Source: Collinsella aerofaciens (GTDB lineage Bacteria > Actinomycetota > Coriobacteriia > Coriobacteriales > Coriobacteriaceae). From it: DNA of 44,381 nucleotides. The stretch's first letter is position 1; every line of letters starts with the position of its first letter. The notes under the pieces were generated by a model. It did no database searches. It had not been told where the DNA came from and saw only the letters and a list, made by a program, of their open reading frames with translations. A program made the position numbers and the translations under genes. The stretch covers positions 1 through 44,381 of the forward strand of contig NZ_JADMWW010000023.1 of assembly GCF_015548375.1 (NCBI RefSeq). The letters run 5' to 3'. This document shows positions 30,609 through 39,439 of the stretch, one piece after another.

Positions 30609-32792
30609 GTGAAGGATTCCGACCTCTCCACAACGGCCGCGCGCGACGCCGCTCGCATTGTTTGGTTTAAACGCTATCCCGCCAGGCAGACGTTCATCGC
30701 TTTTTTGCTCGCACTGCTGGCGACCACGGCGTTTTCCATCGATCCCGCCCCGGTGTCGAGCAACGCAGTCTTGGCGATCGACCCCAAAGCCTCGGGCATG
30801 CTGTACGTGTGCTACGAGGTGCTTCTCTCGTTTGCCGGGCATACCGACGCGGTCATGTTGCTCGCGCTTGCCTGCCTGCTCACGCTGCCGTTTCGCTACG
30901 TCTTCTTTGGCCGCGGCGACGCCTGGCGCCCCTCGGTCATCCTGCCGTCGCTGTTTTTTGCCGTCTGCATGGTGTTCGGCCGCAGCTACGACCTCACCGA
31001 CTCGGCCGAGATCGTGCTCGGCGACAAGGCCCGTATCATCTGCGCCTGGATCGGCGGCGCGGGCTGGATGCTCTTGGCGGTCGTGGCCTTCTACCTGACT
31101 TTTGAGTGTCTGGATTGGCTGAGCTCTCGTCGCATTCCGTTTTCCGAAGCGCACTTTGGCCGCGTATGGCGCGTGGCTCACGCCGTACTCTCGGTCCATC
31201 CCTTTGCCGGGCCCTTTCTGGTGCTTATGATTGCCTGGGTGCCCACGCTCATCGCCTCGCTGCCCGGTCTTTTTATGGGAGACACGGGCGCGCAGATTCG
31301 CCAGTGGTTCAACTACCCCAACGGCACGAGTGACTACCTGCGCCTGCTCAACCCCAATGTGCTGCTCAACGGGCATCACCCCGTGGTGCACACCGCCATC
31401 ATCGGTTCGTGCGTGCAGCTGGGGCTTTCGCTGTTCAACAGTGCTAACGCCGGCCTCATCATCTACACCTGCGCTCAGTTCGTCATCACGGCCGCCTGCA
31501 TGGCCTATTCCATCTCGTCGCTGCGCAAGCTGGGCGTGAGCCTGCCGGTCCGCGGCGTTATCTTGCTGTTCTTTGCGTTTATGCCGATGTTCTCTAACTA
31601 CGCGGCGTTGCTCACCAAAGACGTGCTCTTTGCCGACGCGTTTTTGGTGCTGCTGGTGCAGACCGTGAAGCTCGTGGCCTGCGGTCTGCCCCGTCGTGAT
31701 GCCAATGTCGAGCGAGCGGGCGAACAGAGGCCCGTGCTCTTTGCGCGCCACGACTGGCTGTTGCTTGCGCTGGCTGCTATGGGTTCCACGTTTCTGCGCA
31801 ATGGAGGCCTGGTGTTTCCCCTGGCGGCATGCGTGATCGCGGCGGCGTTTAGCGCATGGGACGCGCATGTGGCTCGTCGTGCAGCCAAGCAGGCTGGTAC
31901 TGCGCCTTCGGGCGCCATCCCACGTTTCCGCTGGGTGGGAGTTCTTGCTGTGCTTGTACTCTGCCTTGCCTCTAATATGTACTTCACCAAGGTGTTTATG
32001 CCGGCGCACGACATTACGCCCGGCTCCAAGCGCGAAATCCTCTCGATTCCATTCCAGCAGACGGCTCGTTTCGTCCAAAAGCACGACGGCCTCAACTCGG
32101 GCGTCAACCCCACGGTCAAGGAAGACGGCACCATCGTGGAGGCTCCTTGCGACGGTTCGGTGACCGACGAAGAGCGTGCCGTGATCGATCGCGTACTCAA
32201 GTACGAGAACCTGGGCCGCCGCTACAACCCCGACAAATCGGATGCCGTCAAAAACTGCTTCAATGAGTACGCCTCGCAGGAGGACATCAAGGCCTATTTT
32301 AAGGTGTGGGCCCAGATGTTCAAAAAGGACCCCGAGTGCTATATCTCGGCGCTCGTCAATAACTACTACGGGTACTTCTATCCGAGCGCTCGCGATGCGT
32401 GGGTCTACAGCACGGCGCGCAGTGCCGAGATCATGGCGAAGCCCGATAACCTCAAGTACTTTGACTTCCATCCGGTCGACAGCAAAGCCGTGCGCTGGTG
32501 CGACCACCTGATTAACCTGTACCGCGTGGCGGTGCAGCGCATTCCGTTTATCTCGCTCACCATGAGCTCGGCCACCTACGTGTGGATCATGATCATCGTG
32601 GTGGTCTACCTGTTGCGCCGCCATTCGTGGCGCGCGCTGGCCATCTGGATACCGCTACTGGGTGTGCTCGCTGTGTGCCTGATTGGTCCATGTAACGGGT
32701 CGACCTACATGCGCTACCTGTACCCGGTCATTGCATGCATGCCTTTCGCCATCGGCGCCACGATCACCCGCAGCGACCGCCTGTGGACCTAA
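30609..32792 (+). CDS. Large polytopic membrane protein (DUF6020-like)
   Basis: A 727-residue membrane protein with about 12 hydrophobic segments and one large extracytoplasmic region (about 465-640). GLFMGDTGAQIRQWFNYPNG, then NPNVLLNGHHPVVHT, follow an early set of helices, a layout like that of GT-C fold glycosyltransferases, in which acidic residues of the first loop act in catalysis. It starts with GTG at 30609 and has only a weak ribosome site (AAAGG). I recognise the DUF6020 resemblance but not a function. A role in cell-surface polysaccharide assembly is an inference from topology. Confidence 0.7.
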   Translation: MKDSDLSTTAARDAARIVWFKRYPARQTFIAFLLALLATTAFSIDPAPVSSNAVLAIDPKASGMLYVCYEVLLSFAGHTDAVMLLALACLLTLPFRYVFFGRGDAWRPSVILPSLFFAVCMVFGRSYDLTDSAEIVLGDKARIICAWIGGAGWMLLAVVAFYLTFECLDWLSSRRIPFSEAHFGRVWRVAHAVLSVHPFAGPFLVLMIAWVPTLIASLPGLFMGDTGAQIRQWFNYPNGTSDYLRLLNPNVLLNGHHPVVHTAIIGSCVQLGLSLFNSANAGLIIYTCAQFVITAACMAYSISSLRKLGVSLPVRGVILLFFAFMPMFSNYAALLTKDVLFADAFLVLLVQTVKLVACGLPRRDANVERAGEQRPVLFARHDWLLLALAAMGSTFLRNGGLVFPLAACVIAAAFSAWDAHVARRAAKQAGTAPSGAIPRFRWVGVLAVLVLCLASNMYFTKVFMPAHDITPGSKREILSIPFQQTARFVQKHDGLNSGVNPTVKEDGTIVEAPCDGSVTDEERAVIDRVLKYENLGRRYNPDKSDAVKNCFNEYASQEDIKAYFKVWAQMFKKDPECYISALVNNYYGYFYPSARDAWVYSTARSAEIMAKPDNLKYFDFHPVDSKAVRWCDHLINLYRVAVQRIPFISLTMSSATYVWIMIIVVVYLLRRHSWRALAIWIPLLGVLAVCLIGPCNGSTYMRYLYPVIACMPFAIGATITRSDRLWT

Positions 32793-32963
32793 CCAAAGAT
32801 TGGCGCATTGGGGTCAGGCTGCTTTGTGCCAAGGGACTGCATCATCACGACGCCTTCATTTTGGGGTTTATCTCGCAGGCCAGTAGGTATATCATAACGA
32901 CGTTTGTTTATATTGCCCGAGCATCTGCGCTGGGCTTTAGGTCGAAACCGATAGGAGACACGT

Positions 32964-33770
32964 ATGTCCGGACACTCTAAGTGGGCCACAACCAAGCATC
33001 GTAAGGGCGCGCAGGACGCCAAGCGTTCCGCCCTCTTCTCCAAGCTCAGCCGCAACATCACCGTTGCTGCCCGTCTCGGTGGCGATCCGCTGCCCGAGAA
33101 CAACGCCAGCCTCGCCGCTGCCGTCGCCAAGGCCAAGGCTCAGTCCATGCCTAAGGACAAGATCAAGTCCGCTATCGATAAGGCCTTTGGTTCGGGTGCC
33201 GACGCCGCCGTCTACGAGAACATCGTGTACGAGGGCTACGGTCCCGCCGGTGTCGCCGTCTACGTCGACTGCCTGACCGACAACCGCAACCGCACCGCTG
33301 CCGACGTCCGTTCTGCCTTCTCCCACGCTGGTGGCAACCTGGGCACCTCCGGCTCCGTTGCCTTCCAGTTTGAGCGCAAGGGTCAGATCGTCGTCGCCAA
33401 GGAGATCCTGGACGAGAACGCCAAGAAGGAGACCATGATCGCCAACGGTGCTGCTGGTGACGAGGATGAGTTCATGATGGCCATCGCCGAGGCCGGTGGC
33501 GAGGACTACGAGGACGCCGGCGAGGAGTGGATCGTCTGGACCGCTGCCAACGACGTCATGGCTGTTTCCAAGGCACTCGAGGAGCAGGGCATCCAGGTCA
33601 AGGGCTCCGAGACCACCATGGTCCCGACCACCCCGACCGAGGTCTCCGGTGCCGACGCCAAGAAGGTTCAGCGCCTCATCGACCGTCTTGAGGAGCTCGA
33701 CGACGTCCAGGACGTCTACAGCACCATGGATATGACCGACGAGGTCATCGCTGCCCTCGAGGAGGAGTAG
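32964..33770 (+). CDS. yebC: YebC/PmpR-family protein
   Basis: A 268-residue cytoplasmic protein. The start MSGHSKWATTKHRKGAQDAK and YEGYGPAGVAVYVDCLTDNRNRT are diagnostic of the YebC/TACO1 family, known as DNA-binding regulators and, more recently, factors helping ribosomes through difficult peptide motifs. It is about 20 residues longer than E. coli YebC (about 246), with the extra length in an acidic stretch around ENAKKETMIANGAAGDEDEF. Codon choice is strongly biased (GCC, GTC, GAG, AAG), indicating high expression. An AGGAGA ribosome site precedes the ATG, and a strong terminator follows. Confidence 0.94.
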   Translation: MSGHSKWATTKHRKGAQDAKRSALFSKLSRNITVAARLGGDPLPENNASLAAAVAKAKAQSMPKDKIKSAIDKAFGSGADAAVYENIVYEGYGPAGVAVYVDCLTDNRNRTAADVRSAFSHAGGNLGTSGSVAFQFERKGQIVVAKEILDENAKKETMIANGAAGDEDEFMMAIAEAGGEDYEDAGEEWIVWTAANDVMAVSKALEEQGIQVKGSETTMVPTTPTEVSGADAKKVQRLIDRLEELDDVQDVYSTMDMTDEVIAALEEE

Positions 33771-33839
33771 CGCCCGCACGGATTGAGCCGTGCATATCTG
33801 GGCATAATGAAGCGAGCATGCAAGCCTCGTGGAATAGAT

Positions 33840-33882
33840 GAGCCGGATCCGCGTGCATGAGGCACCGGACCCGGCTCTTTTA
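33840..33882 (+). terminator. Terminator of yebC
   Basis: GAGCCGG (33840-33846) pairs with CCGGCTC (33871-33877) and an inner TCCG/CGGA extends it; TTTTA follows. The TATAAT at 33881-33886 directly after the U-run may be the -10 box of the next operon. Confidence 0.85.
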
Positions 33883-33936
33883 TAATGATGCGAATCGTTT
33901 TGCATTCTGAGGATCGAGATTTGAAGGGAGCGCCGC

Positions 33937-34482
33937 ATGCGCGTGCTCAAACGAGCCCTGGCGATCGTGTATCTTGCCGCCGCCGTCGTGGCGCTGGGCA
34001 CATTAGTCTGCCAGTTTTGGGGACCATATACCTATCGCTTTATGCTGCTGATGCGCGATCCGCTGCCTCGCATCGTTGTTACGGCGTGCGGCGGTGTCGT
34101 GGCGCTCGGCGTACTCGTGGGTTTCTTCCGCCTGATGTTTGCTCGTCGCGAGCCGTCCTGCGTGCATCCGGCGGGGGAGCGCAATATCGAGGTCACGCTC
34201 GCTGCCCTCTCCTCGTGTGCTCGCAGCGCGGCAGAGCGCGACGACCGAGTGATGATCGAGCATGTCGAGGCGCGCGTGCAGGGCTCCGACGAATCGCGTG
34301 TCCGTTTTAAGGTCGACGCCATCGCGCTCGACGACCGGGACGTGGCCTCCCTTGCAGCCGCGATGCAGCAACGTATCGAGGAGGCCTGTGACACCATGCT
34401 CGGCACGCCGGGCACGACTGCGCGCGTTCGTTTTTTGCCGTCCAAGACTACCGTCCAGACCGTGGAGGTTTCCGGTGAGTGA
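33937..34482 (+). CDS. AmaP-like alkaline-shock membrane anchor protein
   Basis: A 181-residue protein with two N-terminal membrane helices (about 7-28 and 45-67) and a cytoplasmic Asp23-like domain with IEVTLAALSSCARSAAER and VRFLPSKTTVQTVEV. This layout matches AmaP, which tethers Asp23 to the membrane in staphylococci. It is the first of three overlapping or adjacent genes (AmaP, DUF2273, Asp23), the typical Gram-positive order. It starts with ATG after GAAGGGAG. Its 3' end overlaps the next gene by 8 bp. Confidence 0.8.
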   Translation: MRVLKRALAIVYLAAAVVALGTLVCQFWGPYTYRFMLLMRDPLPRIVVTACGGVVALGVLVGFFRLMFARREPSCVHPAGERNIEVTLAALSSCARSAAERDDRVMIEHVEARVQGSDESRVRFKVDAIALDDRDVASLAAAMQQRIEEACDTMLGTPGTTARVRFLPSKTTVQTVEVSGE

Positions 34483-34852
34483 TATCAATCAAGACAAGAC
34501 CGTCCGCACCCCGCGCCTGACCATCGATCAGAGTGCTGCACCGGCAGGCGAGGTCGTCGATTCCAAGGTAGAGGGTACCGAGTCGCATGACGTGGTTGCC
34601 GATGATTTTGATGAGGCCATGGGTCTCATCAAGGGTACGGGGGCGGCTATCTGGAGCTATGCCGTCCGTCATCCCAACACCACGCTCGGCGCCGTCGCGG
34701 GTTTTGTGCTCGCTGTGCTGGTGCTCACGCTCGGCCTGTGGGATACGCTCGTCATCGCTTTCTTTGTGCTGATCGGCGCCGTGATTGGCCAGATCCGAGA
34801 CGGCGAGAACGGGATCGTCAACTTCTTCGGCCGTCTGTTTAGCGGCCGCTAG
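34475..34852 (+). CDS. DUF2273-like small membrane protein
   Basis: A 125-residue protein beginning with GTG inside the end of the AmaP-like gene, after GGAGG. The N-terminal 60 residues are acidic and soluble. The C-terminal half carries two helices, HPNTTLGAVAGFVLAVLVLT and LVIAFFVLIGAVIGQIRDG, with the IGQIRDGE motif usual for DUF2273 proteins next to Asp23. It probably helps anchor or organise Asp23 at the membrane. The long acidic extension is unusual for this family, which is normally about 60-70 residues. Confidence 0.75.
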   Translation: MSDINQDKTVRTPRLTIDQSAAPAGEVVDSKVEGTESHDVVADDFDEAMGLIKGTGAAIWSYAVRHPNTTLGAVAGFVLAVLVLTLGLWDTLVIAFFVLIGAVIGQIRDGENGIVNFFGRLFSGR

Positions 34853-34896
34853 CATGTATTCGACCGCCGCGTGTGCGGTGGGCATAAGGAGGAACC

Positions 34897-35418
34897 ATGG
34901 CTTTTAACACGAAGGTCGATGTGGCCGATACCGAGCTCGAGGCAGACGAGACCGTCGCCGCCGAGGCCGAGGACGTAACGCTCGAGGACGAGGCGCTCGT
35001 CGAGGCCGAGTCCGCCGACGATGCGGACGAGGATGATGAGGAAGCGGACGAGTCCGAGGACTCGCTGACCTATTCTAACGGTGTGATCGAGAAGATCGTC
35101 GCCATGGCCACCCGCGAGGTGCCGCACGTCCTGGGCATGAAGGGCAACCTCATGCACTTTGTACAGGAGCAGTTTGGTGCCGAGAATCTGACCAAGGGCG
35201 TGACGGTCGAGGTCACCGATGACAACCGCGTGGTCGTCAACATTTCCGTCATTATCGAGTACGGCGCCTATGCACCCGCGATTTTCGACGACGTTAAGGC
35301 GCGCGTGACCGAACGTCTGGCTGCAATGACCGGCCTTGAGGTGGCAGGCGTCAACCTGCGCATCGAGGATGTCATTACCCCCGAGGAGTACGAGCACCGC
35401 ACCAACCAGCACGAGTAA
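34897..35418 (+). CDS. Asp23/Gls24-family envelope stress protein
   Basis: A 173-residue cytoplasmic protein. The family domain spans about residues 58-165: YSNGVIEKIVAMATREVPHV, VTVEVTDDNRVVVNISVIIE and VNLRIEDVI. The first 55 residues are strongly acidic (runs of Asp and Glu). Asp23 proteins form membrane-proximal assemblies with AmaP and respond to cell-wall or alkaline stress in firmicutes. An AAGGAGG ribosome site precedes the ATG. Its stop codon falls inside dispersed-repeat copy C and a terminator lies 50 bp further on. Confidence 0.88.
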   Translation: MAFNTKVDVADTELEADETVAAEAEDVTLEDEALVEAESADDADEDDEEADESEDSLTYSNGVIEKIVAMATREVPHVLGMKGNLMHFVQEQFGAENLTKGVTVEVTDDNRVVVNISVIIEYGAYAPAIFDDVKARVTERLAAMTGLEVAGVNLRIEDVITPEEYEHRTNQHE

Positions 35419-35468
35419 CCTACCAAATAGGATGTTTATTTTGGCAGGTTTTATCTGCGAAAACGTCA
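35417..35468 (+). repeat. Dispersed hairpin repeat, copy C (decayed)
   Basis: AACCTACCAAA (35417-35427) and TTTTGGCAGGTT (35439-35450) form a weaker stem with one A-C mismatch and a shortened loop TAGGATGTTTA. The flank TTATCTGCGAAAACGT is conserved with copies A and B. One arm has the copy-A base and the other the copy-B base. Confidence 0.75.
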
Positions 35469-35469
35469 A

Positions 35470-35510
35470 ACGGCCGGTCGCACGGATGTATGTGCGGCCG
35501 GCCGTTATTT
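35470..35510 (+). terminator. Terminator of the AmaP-DUF2273-Asp23 operon
   Basis: ACGGCCGGTCGCAC (35470-35483) pairs with GTGCGGCCGGCCGT (35492-35505) with one mismatch, followed by TATTT. Confidence 0.8.
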
Positions 35511-35622
35511 GTATGCCCCCGATGTAGGCATACCGCTCGTCTAACTAGGGGTTGCAATCGTCGCGTTCCGCGTTACCCTAATGGGCGCATTGTTTCCAAA
35601 TTGTTAACGAGGGGTTGCCGTA

Positions 35623-36645
35623 ATGGCTGACGAGCACGAAACAGAAAGCAAGGCATGGGCGATTGAGGCCGCCGCGGCAGAGGCGGCATCGCGTGCTGCC
35701 GAGGAGATGCATCGTCCTCCCGTGGTGCCGATGGAGCGCGTGGTCGATCGCACCGATATCGAGCGCGGCGAGCGTGCCGGCCAAAAGCGCAGCCAGGAGC
35801 CGGGCTTCCCGCGCTTTTTCGCCGAGCTCAATCTGGGCCTGATTCTTACGGCCTTTGCCATCGTTGCGTTTAAAACCCCTAATCACTTTGCTTTTGGCGG
35901 CACCTCGGGCGTGTCGGTCATTCTGTCCACGCTGTTCCCGACCCTGCCCGTCGGCGTCTTTATGTGGATTATCAACGCGGTTCTCGTCGTTTTGGGCTTT
36001 ATCTTTTTGGAGCGCAAGGCAATCCTGTGGAGCGTCTTCGCCTCGTTTGCACTGTCCGCCTATGTTTCGCTGTTTGAGCTCTTTATCCCGACCGATATCT
36101 CGATGACGGGCGATATGTGGCTTGACCTGTGCTTTGCCGTGATTCTGCCGGCGCTCGGCAGCGCCATCGTCTTTGATATCGGCGCCTCGACGGGCGGCAC
36201 GGATATCCTCGCTATGATCCTCAAGCGCCGCACCACGCTCGAGATTGGCCGCGCACTGCTGTTGGTCGATATCGGCATCGTGACCATCGCGGCCTTTTTG
36301 TATGGCCCGCGTGTCGGCCTGTATTGCGTGCTCGGCCTGTTTGCCAAGACGCTCGTGGTCGACAAGGCCATCGAGAGCATTCACCTTCGTAAGGTCTGCA
36401 CGGTCATTTGTTCCGAGCCCCTTAAGGTCGAGGAGTTTATCGTCAAGCATCTCAATCGTACGGCGACTATCAGTCGTGGCTACGGTGCCTTCTCGGGCAA
36501 GTGCGTGACGGTGATCATGAGCGTGCTGAGCCGTCGCGAGGCCGTGCAGCTGCGCCGCTATGCGCGCGAGGTCGATCCGGGTGCCTTTATTACGATTGTC
36601 GACAGCTCCGAGATCGTCGGCAAGGGTTTCCGCGGCACGAACTAG
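35623..36645 (+). CDS. YitT-family membrane protein
   Basis: A 340-residue membrane protein of the YitT (DUF161/DUF2179) family, function unknown. Residues 1-60 are a charged, Ala/Glu-rich cytosolic extension. Then come about five or six helices with FKTPNHFAFGGTSGVSVILS and FDIGASTGGTDILAMIL, the family hallmarks, and a C-terminal DUF2179 soluble domain (VCTVICSEPLKVEEFIVKHL, then SGKCVTVIMSVLSRRE). The ribosome site is GAGGGG. The N-terminal extension is longer than in Bacillus YitT proteins. It stands alone between two operons. Confidence 0.88.
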   Translation: MADEHETESKAWAIEAAAAEAASRAAEEMHRPPVVPMERVVDRTDIERGERAGQKRSQEPGFPRFFAELNLGLILTAFAIVAFKTPNHFAFGGTSGVSVILSTLFPTLPVGVFMWIINAVLVVLGFIFLERKAILWSVFASFALSAYVSLFELFIPTDISMTGDMWLDLCFAVILPALGSAIVFDIGASTGGTDILAMILKRRTTLEIGRALLLVDIGIVTIAAFLYGPRVGLYCVLGLFAKTLVVDKAIESIHLRKVCTVICSEPLKVEEFIVKHLNRTATISRGYGAFSGKCVTVIMSVLSRREAVQLRRYAREVDPGAFITIVDSSEIVGKGFRGTN

Positions 36646-36794
36646 CGCGGACGTATTCAACGAACCGCCTGCTGGCGCCGTGTACCTTGCAAATCGGTCG
36701 TCTTTGAGTATTTGACCCCACATTGGGCAATAATGATGCTAAAGACAACGTTTGCGATCCAAGTGATTCGTTCAAGATGCGAAGGGATGATTCT

Positions 36795-38111
36795 ATGTTC
36801 TGCTCGCAGTGTGGCGCCCCCATGGGCGATAACGACAAGTTCTGCGGCGTGTGTGGCGCTCCTAATGCCGGTGCCGCTGGCCCCGCTCCCCAGGGACAGC
36901 CTCAGCCCCAGCAGTTTGTTCCGCAACCGCCCGTGGCGAATGCGCCAAAGGGCTGTGTGGCTCAGGCGTTCCAAGATATGACTAAGACTCCGGGCGTGCT
37001 TCAGCGTGTATGCCAAATCGCGTTTTTGCCGGCGCTGATTTGCGTTGTGTCGGTGCTCGTGCTGTTTATTCCTGTTATTGGCGGCATTGCGGCTGCCATC
37101 GGCTTTTTGGCAGCTTGCATTGCGAGTGTGTGCGGTTCCGGCTTTGGTATCGAGTGGGGCCGTGATCTGTCGCTCAAGGTCGATGACGGCATGGACCGTC
37201 CGCTGATGCGTTCCACGTCGTTTGGTCTCGGAGTCTTTTCGAGCGTTATTTCGGTCGTGCTCGAGGTTATCGCTGCCATTCCCGTTATCGGTGTAGTGCT
37301 TTCGCTGGCGGAGGGCGCGGTAATTGGCGCCGCAGGCTCGTATTCGTATTACGGCTCTTATGCGCTCGAAGCTGCGCTGTTTGGCTCGCTTGGCCTGCTT
37401 GTCCTGGCGCTAATTGCCTCGGCGATTCTGGGTGTCTTCTTTAAGATGTTCGCCGACATTGCCGTGATGCACTTTGCGGTGACCGGGCGCGTCGAGAGCG
37501 CGTTTTCGCTCGATAAGGTCTGGGCGGCCTTTAAGCACAACAAGACCAAGCTGTTCTGTGCTTCGTTCCTTCCCGAGTTTTTGACGGGCCTGGTTTCCAA
37601 CGCCATTACGTGGATCTTGACAGCTGTCTTTGGTGCCATCGCCGGAATTGGCGCGTACGGCTATTACTATCGCCCCACGGGTATCGAGGCGATTGTTACC
37701 GCCGGTGGTGTCACGCTCGTATTGTTCCTGGTGCTGATTGCATTCGTCACGGTGTTCCTTACGGTCTTTGGCAAGATGCTCAAGCACCGTGCCGTTGGCT
37801 ATTGGGCTGCACGTTATGCAAGCGAATGGGCCGATGAGGACAAGGACGACGTTTTGACTTTTGTGCTCCCGGGTGAGAAGAAGCCTGCTCCTGCGGGATT
37901 CAATCCCACGGCAGCCACTGGTGCTGCGCCTGCCCCGGCGCCCGCGCCTGCACCTGCCCCGGCACCCGCGCCTGCCCCTGCCCCGGCACCTGCTCCTGCC
38001 CCCGCACCGGCGTCCGAGGCGACGCCTGCGGAGCCCGATTGGGATGCCGTTGCCACGCCGGCGGATGAGCCGGGCGATAATCCTGCTGCCGAAAACAATC
38101 AAACCGAATAG
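36795..38111 (+). CDS. Zinc-ribbon polytopic membrane protein with Pro-Ala tail
   Basis: A 438-residue protein. The start MFCSQCGAPMGDNDKFCGVCG is a double-CxxC zinc ribbon; a Pro/Gln linker follows. About residues 60-355 hold six or more helices, resembling a DUF4013-type domain (FQDMTKTPGVLQRVCQIAFL, VIGGIAAAIGFLAACIASV). The C-terminal 80 residues begin with a long alternating Ala-Pro tract and end acidic. ATG at 36795 chosen because the ribbon starts there, behind AAGGGA. Function is unknown; zinc ribbons on membrane proteins of this kind are common in Coriobacteriia and clostridia. Confidence 0.75.
   Translation: MFCSQCGAPMGDNDKFCGVCGAPNAGAAGPAPQGQPQPQQFVPQPPVANAPKGCVAQAFQDMTKTPGVLQRVCQIAFLPALICVVSVLVLFIPVIGGIAAAIGFLAACIASVCGSGFGIEWGRDLSLKVDDGMDRPLMRSTSFGLGVFSSVISVVLEVIAAIPVIGVVLSLAEGAVIGAAGSYSYYGSYALEAALFGSLGLLVLALIASAILGVFFKMFADIAVMHFAVTGRVESAFSLDKVWAAFKHNKTKLFCASFLPEFLTGLVSNAITWILTAVFGAIAGIGAYGYYYRPTGIEAIVTAGGVTLVLFLVLIAFVTVFLTVFGKMLKHRAVGYWAARYASEWADEDKDDVLTFVLPGEKKPAPAGFNPTAATGAAPAPAPAPAPAPAPAPAPAPAPAPAPAPASEATPAEPDWDAVATPADEPGDNPAAENNQTE
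37921..38016 (+). repeat. Ala-Pro dipeptide repeat tract
   Basis: About fifteen consecutive Ala-Pro pairs are encoded by mixed GCN-CCN codons (GCG/GCC/GCA/GCT with CCT/CCG/CCC/CCA). The third-position variation argues for selection on the rigid peptide rather than recent slippage. Confidence 0.8.
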
Positions 38112-38118
38112 CCGGTCG

Positions 38119-38155
38119 AGGCGCCCTGGGCAACTGAGCCCGGGGTGCCTTTTTC
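38119..38155 (+). terminator. Terminator of zinc-ribbon membrane gene
   Basis: AGGCGCCCTGGGC (38119-38131) pairs with GCCCGGGGTGCCT (38138-38150), two of the pairs being G-T, followed by TTTTTC. Confidence 0.8.
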
Positions 38156-38219
38156 TACTGCGAAAACAAGAAAATGCCTGGGAAAACGGTTGCAGCAAAA
38201 TTTCTCGGAAATTGGTCAA

Positions 38220-38289
38220 TGTTGCGCAACAACGTCGCGGCTATTGTTGAGAACGTAGACGTGTAAGGTTTGAAGGCGTGCGACGCCTT
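38220..38289 (+). promoter_or_regulatory. Palindrome and leader hairpin before DUF4234 gene
   Basis: TGTTGCGCAACA (38220-38231) is identical to the site at 22006-22017, with the upstream CAA also shared. Closer to the gene, AAGGCGT-GCG-ACGCCTT (38273-38289) forms a short hairpin just before AAAAGGAG. The palindrome ends 75 bp before the ATG, against 65 bp at the wall-protein gene. Confidence 0.5.
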
Positions 38290-38306
38290 AGGAAAAGGAG
38301 AGGCTC

Positions 38307-38915
38307 ATGTTCTGTCCCACTTGTGGTTCTCCCATTTCGGATGATGCCAAATTCTGCCCTGTTTGCGGATCCGCCGTTGGTGCCGCTTCTGCCGCTGCGG
38401 CCCCGCAGCCCCAGCCCGCTCCGGCCCAGGCTATTCAGCCCGCGCCCCAGCCTCAGCAGCAGTACACCGGTCAATACGCCCAACAGTCCGCATCCGCTCC
38501 GATGGGCTATGACCCCATTAAGGCTGACCGCAGCCTGATCGGCTGGCTGCTGCTCTCTCTTGTGACCTGCGGTATCTATTCGTTCTACTTCCTGTATTGC
38601 TTGGCACGCGACGTCAACACGTTGTGTCAGGATGACGGCGATTACACGCCGGGTCTGGCGGAATTCATCCTTCTATCGTTTGTGACCTGCGGCTTCTACG
38701 CGTACTACTGGTATTACAAGATTGGCAACCGCCTGCAGGCCAACGCTCCTCGCTACGGCCTGGTGTTCCAGGAAAACGGCACCACCGTTCTTCTGTGGCA
38801 GATCTTCGGCGCGCTCCTGTGCGGCCTTGGTCCCATCTTCGCTATGAACATCGTCATCAATAATACCAATGCCATGGCAACGGCTTACAACACTCGCCTT
38901 GGCGCTCGTGCCTAA
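38307..38915 (+). CDS. Zinc-ribbon DUF4234 membrane protein
   Basis: A 202-residue protein. MFCPTCGSPISDDAKFCPVC is a double-CxxC zinc ribbon, followed by a 45-residue Pro/Gln/Ala linker. The membrane part has paired motifs SLVTCGIYSFYFLYCLARDV and SFVTCGFYAYYWYYKIGNRL, the internal repeat of DUF4234, then a third helix pair. Function is unknown. It lies next to another zinc-ribbon membrane gene and 13 bp before a DUF2752 gene, so the latter two are probably co-transcribed. AAAAGGAGAGG is the ribosome site. Confidence 0.85.
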   Translation: MFCPTCGSPISDDAKFCPVCGSAVGAASAAAAPQPQPAPAQAIQPAPQPQQQYTGQYAQQSASAPMGYDPIKADRSLIGWLLLSLVTCGIYSFYFLYCLARDVNTLCQDDGDYTPGLAEFILLSFVTCGFYAYYWYYKIGNRLQANAPRYGLVFQENGTTVLLWQIFGALLCGLGPIFAMNIVINNTNAMATAYNTRLGARA

Positions 38916-38928
38916 CAATAAGGGCGGC

Positions 38929-39405
38929 GTGAACAGCTTCCAGGGACATAGGGGCACGGCAGAGCTCCTTCGCCGCGCCCTTTTTTGCACCGGCGCGCTC
39001 TTTGTCGCCTGGCTCGCGCTCTACCTGCTCGACATTGGCTGCATTTTTCGATTGATGACGGGCATTCCTTGTCCGGGATGCGGCATGACGAGGGCGTGGC
39101 TGGCGGCGCTGCGCCTCGATTATGCGGCTGCCTTTGCCTACCATCCGCTGTTTTGGGTGGTGCCGATTGCGTTTGTGCTCGCGTTCGTGCGCGAGGAGGT
39201 GGCATCGAGCAAGCTAAAGCGTGGTATCGACATTGCGGTCACCGTGTTGTGCGTGCTGGTCGTCGTCGTATGGATCGTGCGCCTCATCAATCCGGCAGAT
39301 GCCGGTCTGCTCTTTGGCGGCTATGCGCCCGCCGGAGTTCCCGACGATATCATCCACCTCGAACCCCCACGCTGGCTCACCATCCTTCGCTCTTACCTGG
39401 CGTGA
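38929..39405 (+). CDS. DUF2752 membrane protein
   Basis: A 158-residue protein with three hydrophobic segments. FRLMTGIPCPGCGMTRAWLA is the DUF2752 hallmark: a CPGCGMTR motif between helices 1 and 2. GTG at 38929 is chosen because AAGGG lies 4 nt before it; GTG at 38908 would overlap the preceding gene and lacks a ribosome site. DUF2752 proteins are often coupled to DUF4234-type zinc-ribbon genes, as here. Function is unknown; the two cysteines may bind metal or form a disulfide. Confidence 0.8.
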   Translation: MNSFQGHRGTAELLRRALFCTGALFVAWLALYLLDIGCIFRLMTGIPCPGCGMTRAWLAALRLDYAAAFAYHPLFWVVPIAFVLAFVREEVASSKLKRGIDIAVTVLCVLVVVVWIVRLINPADAGLLFGGYAPAGVPDDIIHLEPPRWLTILRSYLA

Positions 39406-39439
39406 CGGAGGACGCGCTAGAAAAACGGTCGACACATAA

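Noticed and set aside
29580-32624. A 1014-residue minus-strand frame across lgt and the DUF6020-like gene
   Set aside because: It spans two real genes and their terminator-like hairpins, has no recognisable domain, and is a GC-bias shadow.
37921-38016. CRISPR-like or satellite repeat
   Set aside because: It is an in-frame Ala-Pro tract with varied codons inside a protein gene, without spacers.
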